A stretch of DNA of 64,000 bases from Occallatibacter riparius (lineage in GTDB: Bacteria; Acidobacteriota; Terriglobia; Terriglobales; Acidobacteriaceae): the NCBI RefSeq assembly GCF_025264625.1, contig NZ_CP093313.1, positions 2,666,001-2,730,000 on the forward strand, in the 5' to 3' direction. The position numbers and the translations under genes are program-made. The notes under the pieces were generated by a model. The model did no database searches, had not been told where the DNA came from, and saw only the letters and a program-made list of their open reading frames with translations. Shown one piece after another: positions 1-7,943 of this stretch; the first letter of the stretch is position 1; every line of letters starts with the position of its first letter.

Positions 1-1695
1 GCTTCCGCCGCTGCAACGCCGCAGGAGAGCTTTCAGAAAGTATCGGACGAGTATTTCGATCAGGTGTATTTTCCGTACTCGCCAACCGGCGGGACTCTGA
101 CCGGGTACCACCAGTACGATACGCAGCTTGAGGATTTTTCGCGGAAGACGCTCGATGCCCAGGTGATGGCGCTCAAGGCGTTTGAGACGCGCGTTGCGGC
201 GATTCCGGCTTCGGGACTGGACGAGATGACGCGCGGCGATCGCGAAATGGTGCTCAGCAACATTCGGTCTACGCTGCTGTCGCTGGAGACGATCCGCATG
301 TGGGAGAAGAACCCGGACATCTACTCGGGCAGCATGAGCAATGCGGCGTTCTCGCTGATGGAGCGCAAGTTCGCCTCGCCGGACGATCGGCTGCGCTCGC
401 TGATTGCGCGCGAGAAGTTGATGCCATCACGGCTTGACGAGGCGCGGGCGAATCTCAAGAATCCGCCGCGGATCTACACTGAGATCGCGATTGAGCAGCT
501 TCCGGGGATCGTCAGTTTCTTCGAGCACGATGTGCAGCTGGCATTCGCTGAGGCGAAAGATCAAGCATTGAAGGCGGAGTTTGCGCAGACCAACGCTGCA
601 GTCATCGCGGCGTTGAACAGCTATCAGGCATGGCTAAAGTCCGATCTGCTGCCGAAGTCGAATGGGGACTTTCGCATCGGAGCGGAGACGTTCTCAAAGA
701 AGCTGGCGTATGACGAGATGGTGGACCTGCCGCTCGACAAGCTGCTGGAGATTGGCCGGGCCGATTTGCGCAAGAACCAGCAGCACTTCAACGAGCTTGC
801 AAAGGAACTCGAGCCGGGCAAGGAGCCGCAGCAGGTTCTCGAAGAGCTCGGGTCGCATCATCCGGCGCCCGATCAGCTGCTCGCCAGCTTCAGGGCTACG
901 TTCGACAGCCTGATCGGTTTCATTCGCGATCATCATATTGTGACGATTCCGTCGGATGTGCGCCCGATTCTGGAAGAGACGCCGCCGTTCATGCGCGCGA
1001 CCACGTTCGCTAGCATGGACACGCCCGGGCCGCATGAGAAGCATGCCACCGAGGCCTACTTCAACGTGACGCTGCCTGACAAGAAGCTGACGCCGGCGGA
1101 GGTCGAGGGCTACATGCACTCATTCAATGTGGGCACGATTATTTCGACAGCGGTGCATGAGGCGTATCCGGGGCACTATGTGCAGTTCCTGTGGGTTCCG
1201 CAGGCGCCGAGCAGGGTGCGCAAGCTGCTGGGGGCGAGTACGAATGTTGAGGGTTGGGCGCACTATTGCGAGCAGATGATGCTCGATGCGGGTTACGGAC
1301 AGCCGGGGATAGGCGCAAAGGATGAACATGAGGCGAAGCTGCTGCGACTGGGGCAGTTGCAGGATGCATTGCTGCGCAATGCGCGCTTCATTGTCGGTAT
1401 CGAGATGCACACGGGCAAGATGAGCTTCGACCAGGCGGTGGAGTTCTTCCAGAAAGAGGGTTATCAGTCGAAGGAAACCGCGATGGTGGAGACCAAGCGG
1501 GGCACGGCCGATCCGACGTATCTCTATTACACGCTGGGCAAACTCGAGATCATGAAGCTGCGCGAGGACCTGAAGAAGAAGCAGGGCGCAGCGTTCTCAC
1601 TGCAGAGCTTCCACGATGAGTTTCTCAAGCAGGGATTCCCGCCGATCAAGATCGTGCGCGAGGCGATGCTGGGGGATACGTCGCCGACGCTGTAA
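1..1695 (+). CDS. DUF885 family protein, 5' truncated by window edge
   Basis: The reading frame is open from base 1, so the true start and any signal peptide lie outside the window; the first internal ATG at 64 is not the start. The family is annotated as bacterial secreted or periplasmic putative metallo-hydrolases of unknown substrate. The diagnostic motif HEAYPGH is visible in the last third, followed by a glutamate-containing EGWAHYCEQMM stretch, the pattern expected of a zinc-dependent gluzincin-like active site. The 3' end is complete (TAA at 1693-1695) and is followed by an inverted repeat shared with the convergent thioredoxin-like gene. Peptidase activity is inferred from the motif, not known for this protein. 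Confidence 0.85.
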   Translation, partial: ASAAATPQESFQKVSDEYFDQVYFPYSPTGGTLTGYHQYDTQLEDFSRKTLDAQVMALKAFETRVAAIPASGLDEMTRGDREMVLSNIRSTLLSLETIRMWEKNPDIYSGSMSNAAFSLMERKFASPDDRLRSLIAREKLMPSRLDEARANLKNPPRIYTEIAIEQLPGIVSFFEHDVQLAFAEAKDQALKAEFAQTNAAVIAALNSYQAWLKSDLLPKSNGDFRIGAETFSKKLAYDEMVDLPLDKLLEIGRADLRKNQQHFNELAKELEPGKEPQQVLEELGSHHPAPDQLLASFRATFDSLIGFIRDHHIVTIPSDVRPILEETPPFMRATTFASMDTPGPHEKHATEAYFNVTLPDKKLTPAEVEGYMHSFNVGTIISTAVHEAYPGHYVQFLWVPQAPSRVRKLLGASTNVEGWAHYCEQMMLDAGYGQPGIGAKDEHEAKLLRLGQLQDALLRNARFIVGIEMHTGKMSFDQAVEFFQKEGYQSKETAMVETKRGTADPTYLYYTLGKLEIMKLREDLKKKQGAAFSLQSFHDEFLKQGFPPIKIVREAMLGDTSPTL

Positions 1696-1717
1696 CGGGA
1701 AAATGGGCTAGCAGGTT

Positions 1718-1772
1718 AGCGAGTCAGGAGTCAGCGTGGTTCAACATCGGACTCAACGGCTTCTGACTCGCT
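1718..1772. terminator. Inverted repeat between convergent genes
   Basis: Ten-base arms AGCGAGTCAG (1718-1727) and CTGACTCGCT (1763-1772) are perfectly complementary and are followed by a T-rich TTGCTATTT run on the plus strand. The loop is long (about 35 bases), so this is a weaker terminator candidate than the others in the window. The 5' arm contains a 7-bp tandem repeat (GAGTCAG twice, 1721-1734). Confidence 0.45.
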
Positions 1773-1775
1773 TTG

Positions 1776-2330
1776 CTATTTCCACTTTATGTTGCAGCCG
1801 ACGGAGGGGCGCTGGTCTTCGGTAACGGGCTGGCCTGCGATCACGGCGTCCAAGGCGGCACGCAGATCCTGGCCTGTGATCGGGATTGCATTGCCGGGGC
1901 GGCTTGCATCGAACTGGCCGCGGTAGGCGAGTTTCAGGTCGCTGCAGAAGAGGAAGAAGTCGGGAGTGCAGGCGGCTTTGTAGGCGCGCGCAACCTGCTG
2001 CGTTTCGTCGTAGAGATAAGGGAAACGGAAGCCAACGCGCTGCGACTGGGCCTTCAATCCGGCTGGATTGTCGTCGGGATACATCACCGCGTCATTGCTG
2101 CTGATGGCCACGATGCCGAGTTTGCCAGCGTAGTCATTGCCGATCTCGGCAAGGCCCTTCTCGATGTGCTTGACGTAGGGGCAATGCGTGCAGATGAACA
2201 TGACAAGCAGGCCCTTTTGGCCGCGGAAATCATCGCGGCTCACGGTTTTGCCGCTGACTACATCGCGCAGTGCGAAATCCGGCGCTTCTGCGCCGAGGTC
2301 GAGCATCATCGTGGATTGAGTGAGTGCCAT
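1776..2330 (-). CDS. Thioredoxin-like / AhpC-TSA family protein
   Basis: A 184-residue protein of the peroxiredoxin-like thioredoxin superfamily. The N-terminal part shows the usual APDFALRDVVSGK opening and a redox motif CTHCPYVKHIEK around residue 47, in which two cysteines are separated by two residues as in thioredoxin-like oxidoreductases. A further cysteine pair lies in AACTPDFFLFCSD. No signal peptide or membrane segment is visible, so it probably acts in the cytoplasm, with an unknown partner. It is convergent with the DUF885 gene. A role in thiol-disulfide exchange or peroxide reduction is inferred from the family. Confidence 0.85.
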   Translation of the reverse strand: MALTQSTMMLDLGAEAPDFALRDVVSGKTVSRDDFRGQKGLLVMFICTHCPYVKHIEKGLAEIGNDYAGKLGIVAISSNDAVMYPDDNPAGLKAQSQRVGFRFPYLYDETQQVARAYKAACTPDFFLFCSDLKLAYRGQFDASRPGNAIPITGQDLRAALDAVIAGQPVTEDQRPSVGCNIKWK

Positions 2331-2483
2331 GTTCTACCTCTGGAACGAAGGATAGATTGCGTCCGTATCTATTCTCGCGCGTGGTCCGGATCCTGGGTAG
2401 TTGATTCGGTTGTGGTCCACCAAAACTTCGCGGACCGATGCGGGTTTCAATGGATGTAAGGCAGGGCCGAACGGAGGTCACAA

Positions 2484-2720
2484 GTGAGCATCGAAGGGGT
2501 GAAGTTTTGCGATCTATGCGGCGGCGTGATCAGCAGGTATGATGTCGCGCCGGTGAGGGTGGACGAAGGCGGCCACCGTGTGGAGTTGCATCTGCATAAC
2601 CGTCACAAGGGTGATTGCCTGGCGCAGCAACTGGATTTGTGGACTGAGGCGTATGCGGGCGCAATCATTGCCGCCGGAAAAGCCGGATGGACGCAGGAGG
2701 CTGTTCAGCACGAAGCCTGA
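2484..2720 (+). CDS. Small CxxC protein of unknown function
   Basis: A 78-residue protein opening with MSIEGVKFCDLCGG, so one CxxC pair near residue 9, with HLHNRHKGDC downstream that could complete a zinc site. The start codon follows GGAGGTCACAAG, a good ribosome binding site with about eight bases of spacing. It stands alone between the thioredoxin-like gene (divergent) and ruvB (convergent). No enzymatic motif is seen; a zinc-binding fold is the most that can be inferred. Confidence 0.7.
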   Translation: MSIEGVKFCDLCGGVISRYDVAPVRVDEGGHRVELHLHNRHKGDCLAQQLDLWTEAYAGAIIAAGKAGWTQEAVQHEA

Positions 2721-2753
2721 AATGTTCGGCGGCCTGCGACTTCCCCTTGCAGG

Positions 2754-3791
2754 CTACGAAAACAGGCCAGGCTGCCGCCCCGGCATGCTGAGGCCGAAGT
2801 GCTCGTAAGCCAGCCGCGTGGCCACCCGGCCGCGCGGCGTGCGATCAAGGAAACCGATTTGAATGAGAAAGGGCTCGTAGACTTCTTCGAGCGCGTCTTC
2901 TTCTTCGGCAAGGGTCGCAGCAAGAGTGCCCAGACCCACTGGGCCGCCATCGTACTTTTGGATGATGGTCATCAGCAGGCGGCGGTCGATCTCATCGAAT
3001 CCATGCGCATCCACTTCCAACATGGTGAGGGCTGCGTTGGCCGTGGCGCGATCGATCACGCCCGTGCCGCGCACCTGGGCGTAGTCGCGCACGCGCCGCA
3101 GCAGGCGGTTGGCGATACGCGGCGTGCCTCGCGAGCGCAACGCGATCTCGGATGCGCCATCGTGGTCGATGGGAACACCGAGCACTTCAGCGGAGCGCTC
3201 AACGATAACGCGCAGGTCTTCTTCGGTGTAGAACTCGAGGCGGAGAAGGATGCCAAAGCGCGAGCGCAGCGGCGAGCTGAGCAGGCCGGGCCGCGTGGTG
3301 GCCCCCACGAACGTGAAGGGGCGGATGTCCATCACGTGAGTGCGCGCGGAAGGGCCCTGGCCGATGATGATGTCGAGCTTGTAGTCCTCGAGTGCGGTGT
3401 AGAGCTTCTCCTCGAGTACCGGCTGCATGCGGTGAATTTCGTCGAGGAAGAGGACCTGTCTCTCGCGCAGATTGGTGAGGATCGCGGTGAGGTCGCCCTG
3501 GATCTGGAGGGCTGGGCCTGATGTTTGCTGAAATCCTACGTCGAGTTCATTCGCGATGATGGTGGCCAGCGTGGTTTTGCCCAGTCCCGGAGGTCCGAAG
3601 AGAAGCACGTGATCCAGCGCCTCGCCGCGCGACTTGGCGGCTTCAAGCGCGATGGAGAGCTGCTCTTTTGCTTTTGATTGCCCGATGAATTCCTTGAGCC
3701 AGCGCGGGCGCAGCTTCAGCTCAAAGCCCTGCTCTTCATCAGCGCGCGAGGCGCTGACCAGCCGTTCCGGCGACTCTTTGCGTATGGCCAT
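2754..3791 (-). CDS. ruvB: Holliday junction branch migration ATPase RuvB
   Basis: RuvB is the hexameric AAA+ motor that drives branch migration of Holliday junctions with RuvA before RuvC resolution. The 345-residue product has Walker [10 protein letters not shown], Walker [10 protein letters not shown], the sensor region [18 protein letters not shown] with the arginine finger, and the C-terminal winged-helix domain ([22 protein letters not shown] stretch, interrupted here only for brevity). The start was set at the ATG giving [13 protein letters not shown]; an upstream ATG would add 13 basic residues atypical of the family. ruvA and ruvC are not adjacent. All key motifs are intact and the length is normal. 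Confidence 0.97.
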   Translation of the reverse strand: MAIRKESPERLVSASRADEEQGFELKLRPRWLKEFIGQSKAKEQLSIALEAAKSRGEALDHVLLFGPPGLGKTTLATIIANELDVGFQQTSGPALQIQGDLTAILTNLRERQVLFLDEIHRMQPVLEEKLYTALEDYKLDIIIGQGPSARTHVMDIRPFTFVGATTRPGLLSSPLRSRFGILLRLEFYTEEDLRVIVERSAEVLGVPIDHDGASEIALRSRGTPRIANRLLRRVRDYAQVRGTGVIDRATANAALTMLEVDAHGFDEIDRRLLMTIIQKYDGGPVGLGTLAATLAEEEDALEEVYEPFLIQIGFLDRTPRGRVATRLAYEHFGLSMPGRQPGLFS

Positions 3792-3854
3792 GCTGGGTAG
3801 AAGTGTAGCGGGTGCTCTTCGCCGGGGCAAATATCCGGCGAAGAGCTGCTTCTG

Positions 3855-5378
3855 CTATACCGGAACCTTGACCTCGGGCCAATAGCGGAAGTTGCGGAAT
3901 GTGGCTTGTCCTTTGCCAGCGGCGAACACCGCGGGCCGCAAGTCGAGGAAGCCGCCGAGGACGTTGTGCTGCATGCCTGAAACCTCGGCCGACTCTTCCG
4001 TCTTGCGCCAGTCGCCGCCGGGGAGCCGGTAGTAGAAATCGACTTCCTGATCATCGTTGACGGCGCGAAGCGTGGCACGCGTGACGCCCTTGTGCGAGCG
4101 GGTGGCAATGTAGTTGTTGGCTACGCGCACGCCGATGCCTTCGTCATCGAGGAGAATGCCGGTAGCGTGCTCGGGGCTGTAGAAGAGCATCAGGCCGGAG
4201 GCGCACCCCGGAGTTACTTCGACGTCCATCTCGATGGTGTAGGAGTGGCCGCCGACGGGTGTTGTGAGCGCGGGCGAGTTCTCAAGTGACGTGCCTTTCG
4301 CCTGTAGTACGAGAGTGCCGTTGCCGGTGGTGAAGCGAGCGGGATCTAACTCGTGCCAGAATGCCCATTGGAGACCGAGCTGCGGCGACTTGAAATCATC
4401 CGACGGATCAAGCAGCGGCTGTTGTTGCGTTCCGGGGATCGGCACGGGGATGGCGGATGCGGGCGTGATGCCTTGGGTTACGCGGAACCATCCGTCGTCG
4501 GTCCACTCCACCGGCAACAGAAGCAACTGCCGGCCGATGGCGCGGTAGTCCTTCTCGTAAGAATGCACGGTCATGTACCAGCGGCCGTCGGGAGTGTCGA
4601 CGAGGCGACCGTGGCCGACGCTCATCCAGCGGTCGGTGCGCGACATGGTGCGGACGATTGGATTGTGCGGCGAGAACTCCCACGGGCCTTCCGCGTGCTT
4701 ACTGCGCATGGCTACGACGGAGTGCGCGGTCGCGGGACCGGCGGTGCCGCCTTCGGCGACGATGAGGTAGAACCAGCCGTTGTGTTCGAGGAGCTTGGGG
4801 GCTTCGAGGCAGGTGCACTCCATGCGCGGAGGCGTGGGCATGGGCCAGGGCTCGAATGCCTTGCGCGGCGGCGTCTTTACACTGAGACCGTCGGCGGCGA
4901 GTTCGGCCATGAGCCCGCCATTCATGTAGAGGAAGCGCCGGCCGTTCTCCCCGATGTGCGCGGGATCGATGGCGTTGATGCCGAGATCGACGGGCTCGCT
5001 CCATGGGCCGGTGGGCTTGTCGGCGTGGACCACGTGCAGCTTCTGATCGGACGGGTAGTAGATGTAGAAGTGGCCCTGGTACTCGCAGAGGTAGGGCGCC
5101 CAAACGCCGCCGTAATAGCGTTGGAGCGCGGCGGCAACCGGCTTCCAGTTGATGAGGTCGCGGGAGTGCCAGATGAGCAATCCGGGCGCGTAGTCGAAGC
5201 TGGAGTGCGTGAGGTAGAAGTCGTCGCCCACGCGAATGGGACTAGCGTCGGGATGATCGCCGCCGAGGATCGGGTTGTGGTAGCGTGCGCGGGTCTCTGC
5301 TGCGGAGATCAGTGCCGGTGCGGAGGAAAGGGCGGCAGCGGCCGCGCTGCTGCGCATGAAATCGCGACGTGTAAGCAT
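3855..5378 (-). CDS. Glycoside hydrolase family 43, Tat-exported
   Basis: A 507-residue five-bladed beta-propeller glycosidase resembling beta-xylosidase/arabinofuranosidase enzymes that act on xylan or arabinan side chains. The N terminus MLTRRDFMRSSAAAAALSS has a twin-arginine signal, placing the enzyme in the periplasm or outside. The catalytic domain begins at YHNPILGGDHPDASPIRVG, with the conserved aspartate base in the DHPDAS motif; acid-rich CLEAPKLLEHNGWFYL contains the likely catalytic glutamate. The C-terminal ~190 residues form a second beta-sandwich domain (LGLQWAFWHELDP onward) typical of larger GH43 enzymes. Start chosen at the Tat peptide ATG; a longer frame upstream lacks a signal. 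Divergent from the membrane-protein gene at 5483. Confidence 0.9.
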   Translation of the reverse strand: MLTRRDFMRSSAAAAALSSAPALISAAETRARYHNPILGGDHPDASPIRVGDDFYLTHSSFDYAPGLLIWHSRDLINWKPVAAALQRYYGGVWAPYLCEYQGHFYIYYPSDQKLHVVHADKPTGPWSEPVDLGINAIDPAHIGENGRRFLYMNGGLMAELAADGLSVKTPPRKAFEPWPMPTPPRMECTCLEAPKLLEHNGWFYLIVAEGGTAGPATAHSVVAMRSKHAEGPWEFSPHNPIVRTMSRTDRWMSVGHGRLVDTPDGRWYMTVHSYEKDYRAIGRQLLLLPVEWTDDGWFRVTQGITPASAIPVPIPGTQQQPLLDPSDDFKSPQLGLQWAFWHELDPARFTTGNGTLVLQAKGTSLENSPALTTPVGGHSYTIEMDVEVTPGCASGLMLFYSPEHATGILLDDEGIGVRVANNYIATRSHKGVTRATLRAVNDDQEVDFYYRLPGGDWRKTEESAEVSGMQHNVLGGFLDLRPAVFAAGKGQATFRNFRYWPEVKVPV

Positions 5379-5482
5379 GACGGGCCAGTTTAGTCGCGCG
5401 GGGAATGCCAAGTAAAGCGATTCAACGGGGCGTGAGATCGAGCGTGTCCCGCCATTTAGACTAGAGGTGGCCCTACTCAAGA

Positions 5483-6703
5483 ATGACGCATCATTTCGCA
5501 CGGCTTCGCCGCTTCCATTTCAATTTGCCGCAGCGCATTGCCGCTGTCCTGCTGCTCGCGTTTCTGGCGCAGGGCTTTTGGCTGACTGCGCATCAGACTC
5601 TCAGCGATCGTGACTACCAGTACGCGCGCTGCGGCCGCGAGATGTGGGAGAAGCCGTCGCCGCTGGCGGGCTACTACACCAGTTGCGGGAACATTCACGA
5701 TGGCGTAATTGCGTATCGTGCGGCGGGCCTGCCGCTCACGCTCAATCTGCTGGTGGAGCGAGGGCTGGATCAATTTCGCAAGCCGGAAGACCGTGTGATT
5801 CAAAGCGGAGGGCAGCAGGGTCCGCAGATTAGTACATGGGAACTGCGGCACCAGATGCCGCACGTACTGCTGCTGATGCGACTGCCGTTCCTGTTTGTGG
5901 GCGGCGTGCTGGGCGGTGCGCTGTGGTGGGTGACGCGTCGCCTGTTCGGCAACTTTGGTGGATATACGGCGCTTGCGCTCTACTGCTCTTCGCCCGCGAT
6001 TCTGAAGGCTTGCGTCTCGCCCGAGCCGGACATTCTGGCCACGCTCGGCATTTACGCCGGCATCTACACCTGCATTGGTGTTGCGCACGCGATGCAGGGT
6101 CCGCGACGGAAGTGGCGTCCTCGCATTGTGCTGCTTACGTTGAGCTTCGGGCTGGCGGCGGCGTCGCACATTGCGGCGTTGCCTGTAGTCGCGTTGCTCG
6201 GACTCATCGCAATGTTGTGGATCGCAGAAGGGCGGCGTAGCCAGATTCTGCCGATCGTGCTGCTGGCATGTGTTGGAGCAGTGCTTCTGGTGTTTGCCTG
6301 CTACGGATTTTCGCCGGACGCGTTCAGTTATCTTTTCCGCTCGGCTGCCGGGTTCGTGTGGTTCTCGAGTGAGCCGGCAAAGCACTTCTTCTCCTCGCTT
6401 CCGAATGCGGGAATCACGATCGCCGCCGCGGCGTCCCTGGTTCTTTATCTCGGCGTTCGCCGCTCGCGCTACTTTGGCAACACGGCTCCCTTGCTTTGCG
6501 CGCTGGTGCTGTTGCTGCTGGTGACGACCGGCGTGACAGCCTCGCCCTGGCTATGGGCTCAGCCGTTTCTGCTCACGTTCGTCGGCGGCATTTTTGCTGA
6601 TGCGTATGAGAGCCCGCGGCCCCGGCTAGCGCTGACGGCAGGCGGTTCCATTGTGGTTTTGCAGGCGATTGTATGCATACTGAGCCTGCCGGGGCTCATT
6701 TGA
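5483..6703 (+). CDS. Polytopic membrane protein, possible glycosyltransferase-39-like
   Basis: A 406-residue protein with many hydrophobic helices (first around residues 18-35, others through 370). An early extracytoplasmic loop holds the acidic SDRDYQY motif, and an arginine-rich segment WWVTRRLFGNFGGY follows the second or third helix. This organisation, with an Asp in the first large loop, resembles GT-C fold dolichyl/polyprenyl-phosphate-mannose type transferases (GT39/ArnT-like), but the similarity is only by layout. An undetermined membrane protein is the safe call. It is divergent from the GH43 gene and 143 bases upstream of the PagL-like gene. Confidence 0.75.
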   Translation: MTHHFARLRRFHFNLPQRIAAVLLLAFLAQGFWLTAHQTLSDRDYQYARCGREMWEKPSPLAGYYTSCGNIHDGVIAYRAAGLPLTLNLLVERGLDQFRKPEDRVIQSGGQQGPQISTWELRHQMPHVLLLMRLPFLFVGGVLGGALWWVTRRLFGNFGGYTALALYCSSPAILKACVSPEPDILATLGIYAGIYTCIGVAHAMQGPRRKWRPRIVLLTLSFGLAAASHIAALPVVALLGLIAMLWIAEGRRSQILPIVLLACVGAVLLVFACYGFSPDAFSYLFRSAAGFVWFSSEPAKHFFSSLPNAGITIAAAASLVLYLGVRRSRYFGNTAPLLCALVLLLLVTTGVTASPWLWAQPFLLTFVGGIFADAYESPRPRLALTAGGSIVVLQAIVCILSLPGLI

Positions 6704-6846
6704 TGGCCATTTCGCCTGCTGAATGGCGCCACCACCCGAGGCGCGGCGTTTATTTATGCCTGCCGCTCCAACCTAGTGAGATCGGAATAACATCTCAATC
6801 CGTGAGTGCGGCAGCAGTATCGACGCCGGTTCTAAAGCTAATTAAG

Positions 6847-7698
6847 ATGACAGTCACAGTTTGTGCGCACCGTTTTGCGTGGCTTGCGATGCTGGCACTC
6901 GTTGTCTGTTCCGGGGCGGGCGCAGCCCAGGAACCTGCCTCACTATCCCAAGCCAGTCCCGCAGTAAAGCCGCCTGTTGCCCAGTCCGCTGATCCAGCAA
7001 ACAGCTCAAGTGGCAGCGCGCCAAGCGACCCGCAGCCCGCCCCCAAGAGCGCCATGCTCGTCAGTCCTGTGCCAACTGTCAAACGCCCTGATTTCAATCG
7101 CAACATTTACTACAAGAACAAGCTTGAGTTCTCGCTTGAAACCGGATGGCTGCCCAACAATATTCCGTTCGTCTTCGACTTTATAGTGGGCAGTAAATAC
7201 AACAGTTGGCCGCTGCATTACACACTGGTGCCGAATATAGCCTCTGTGCGTTGGCAACTAGACAATATCTGGGGATGGAAGCTGTTCCGCGGCAATACGG
7301 ATTTCTCTTTCAGCGGGTCCTATACGGCGATTCCACGGGGAGCGGAGACGCGCTACTTCGCTTTTGACTATGGCATTCGACGGAATTTCATCCCGTCGCG
7401 ATGGCGCGTGGTTCCTTACGTGGAGGGGCGCGGTGGTATCGGCAATATCAATGCCAAGCAGCCGCACGGGGTCTACTACTCGCAGGGACAGGACATGACC
7501 TTCACGCTCATGGTGGGCAGCGGCGCGCGCTACAACTTCGGGCCGCGCTACGCCGTGTCCGGCGGCGCCACCTACATGCACGTCTCGAATTTCTACCTCT
7601 CCGAGCCCCGTTATGAGGACTTCGGCATCAACGTCTACGGCGCAATCGTGGGCGTTTACATGCGCATTGGCAAGCCCAAAGCAGACCTCATCCGCTAG
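6847..7698 (+). CDS. Acyloxyacyl hydrolase / PagL-like lipid A 3-O-deacylase
   Basis: A 283-residue outer-membrane beta-barrel candidate. The start at 6847 gives a classical signal peptide (MTVTVCAHRFAWLAMLALVV, cleavage near GAGAAQ); the open frame extends further upstream but without a signal. A Pro/Ala/Ser-rich linker (residues ~30-70) precedes a barrel of alternating strands. Near the C terminus YMHVSN carries the His-x-Ser pair used by PagL enzymes, with acidic residues about ten positions later (EPRYED). PagL removes the 3-O acyl chain of lipid A in the outer membrane. The final strand ends VGVYMRIG. The specific reaction is inferred from the motif. Confidence 0.75.
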   Translation: MTVTVCAHRFAWLAMLALVVCSGAGAAQEPASLSQASPAVKPPVAQSADPANSSSGSAPSDPQPAPKSAMLVSPVPTVKRPDFNRNIYYKNKLEFSLETGWLPNNIPFVFDFIVGSKYNSWPLHYTLVPNIASVRWQLDNIWGWKLFRGNTDFSFSGSYTAIPRGAETRYFAFDYGIRRNFIPSRWRVVPYVEGRGGIGNINAKQPHGVYYSQGQDMTFTLMVGSGARYNFGPRYAVSGGATYMHVSNFYLSEPRYEDFGINVYGAIVGVYMRIGKPKADLIR

Positions 7699-7836
7699 CC
7701 CGATCGCGCCTTCCCAAGCCAGAATCAGAGCACATTTCCGGTCTGCTTTTCCCGGCCCCTCTCCGGCTTGCCCATTGGTCAGCAATATCCGCAGCTAAAT
7801 GTCAGAAAATAAATGCCTTGCAATCCGGCTTTCGCC

Positions 7837-7866
7837 TTGCTGAAAGGTGCTTCGAGCCGGTAAAAT
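7837..7866 (+). promoter_or_regulatory. Possible gyrA promoter
   Basis: TTGCTG (7837-7842) and TAAAAT (7861-7866) are separated by 18 bases, with the -10-like box 77 bases upstream of the gyrA ATG. The -10 matches the sigma-70 consensus at five of six positions, the -35 only at three, so this is tentative. Confidence 0.35.
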
Positions 7867-7943
7867 AGAAGGGCAGCCCGCACCCGGTTCCGGCCTCTCG
7901 TTACCGCTTGTTCCTGCCGCCCAGCGGCGGGCTCCCGAAACCT

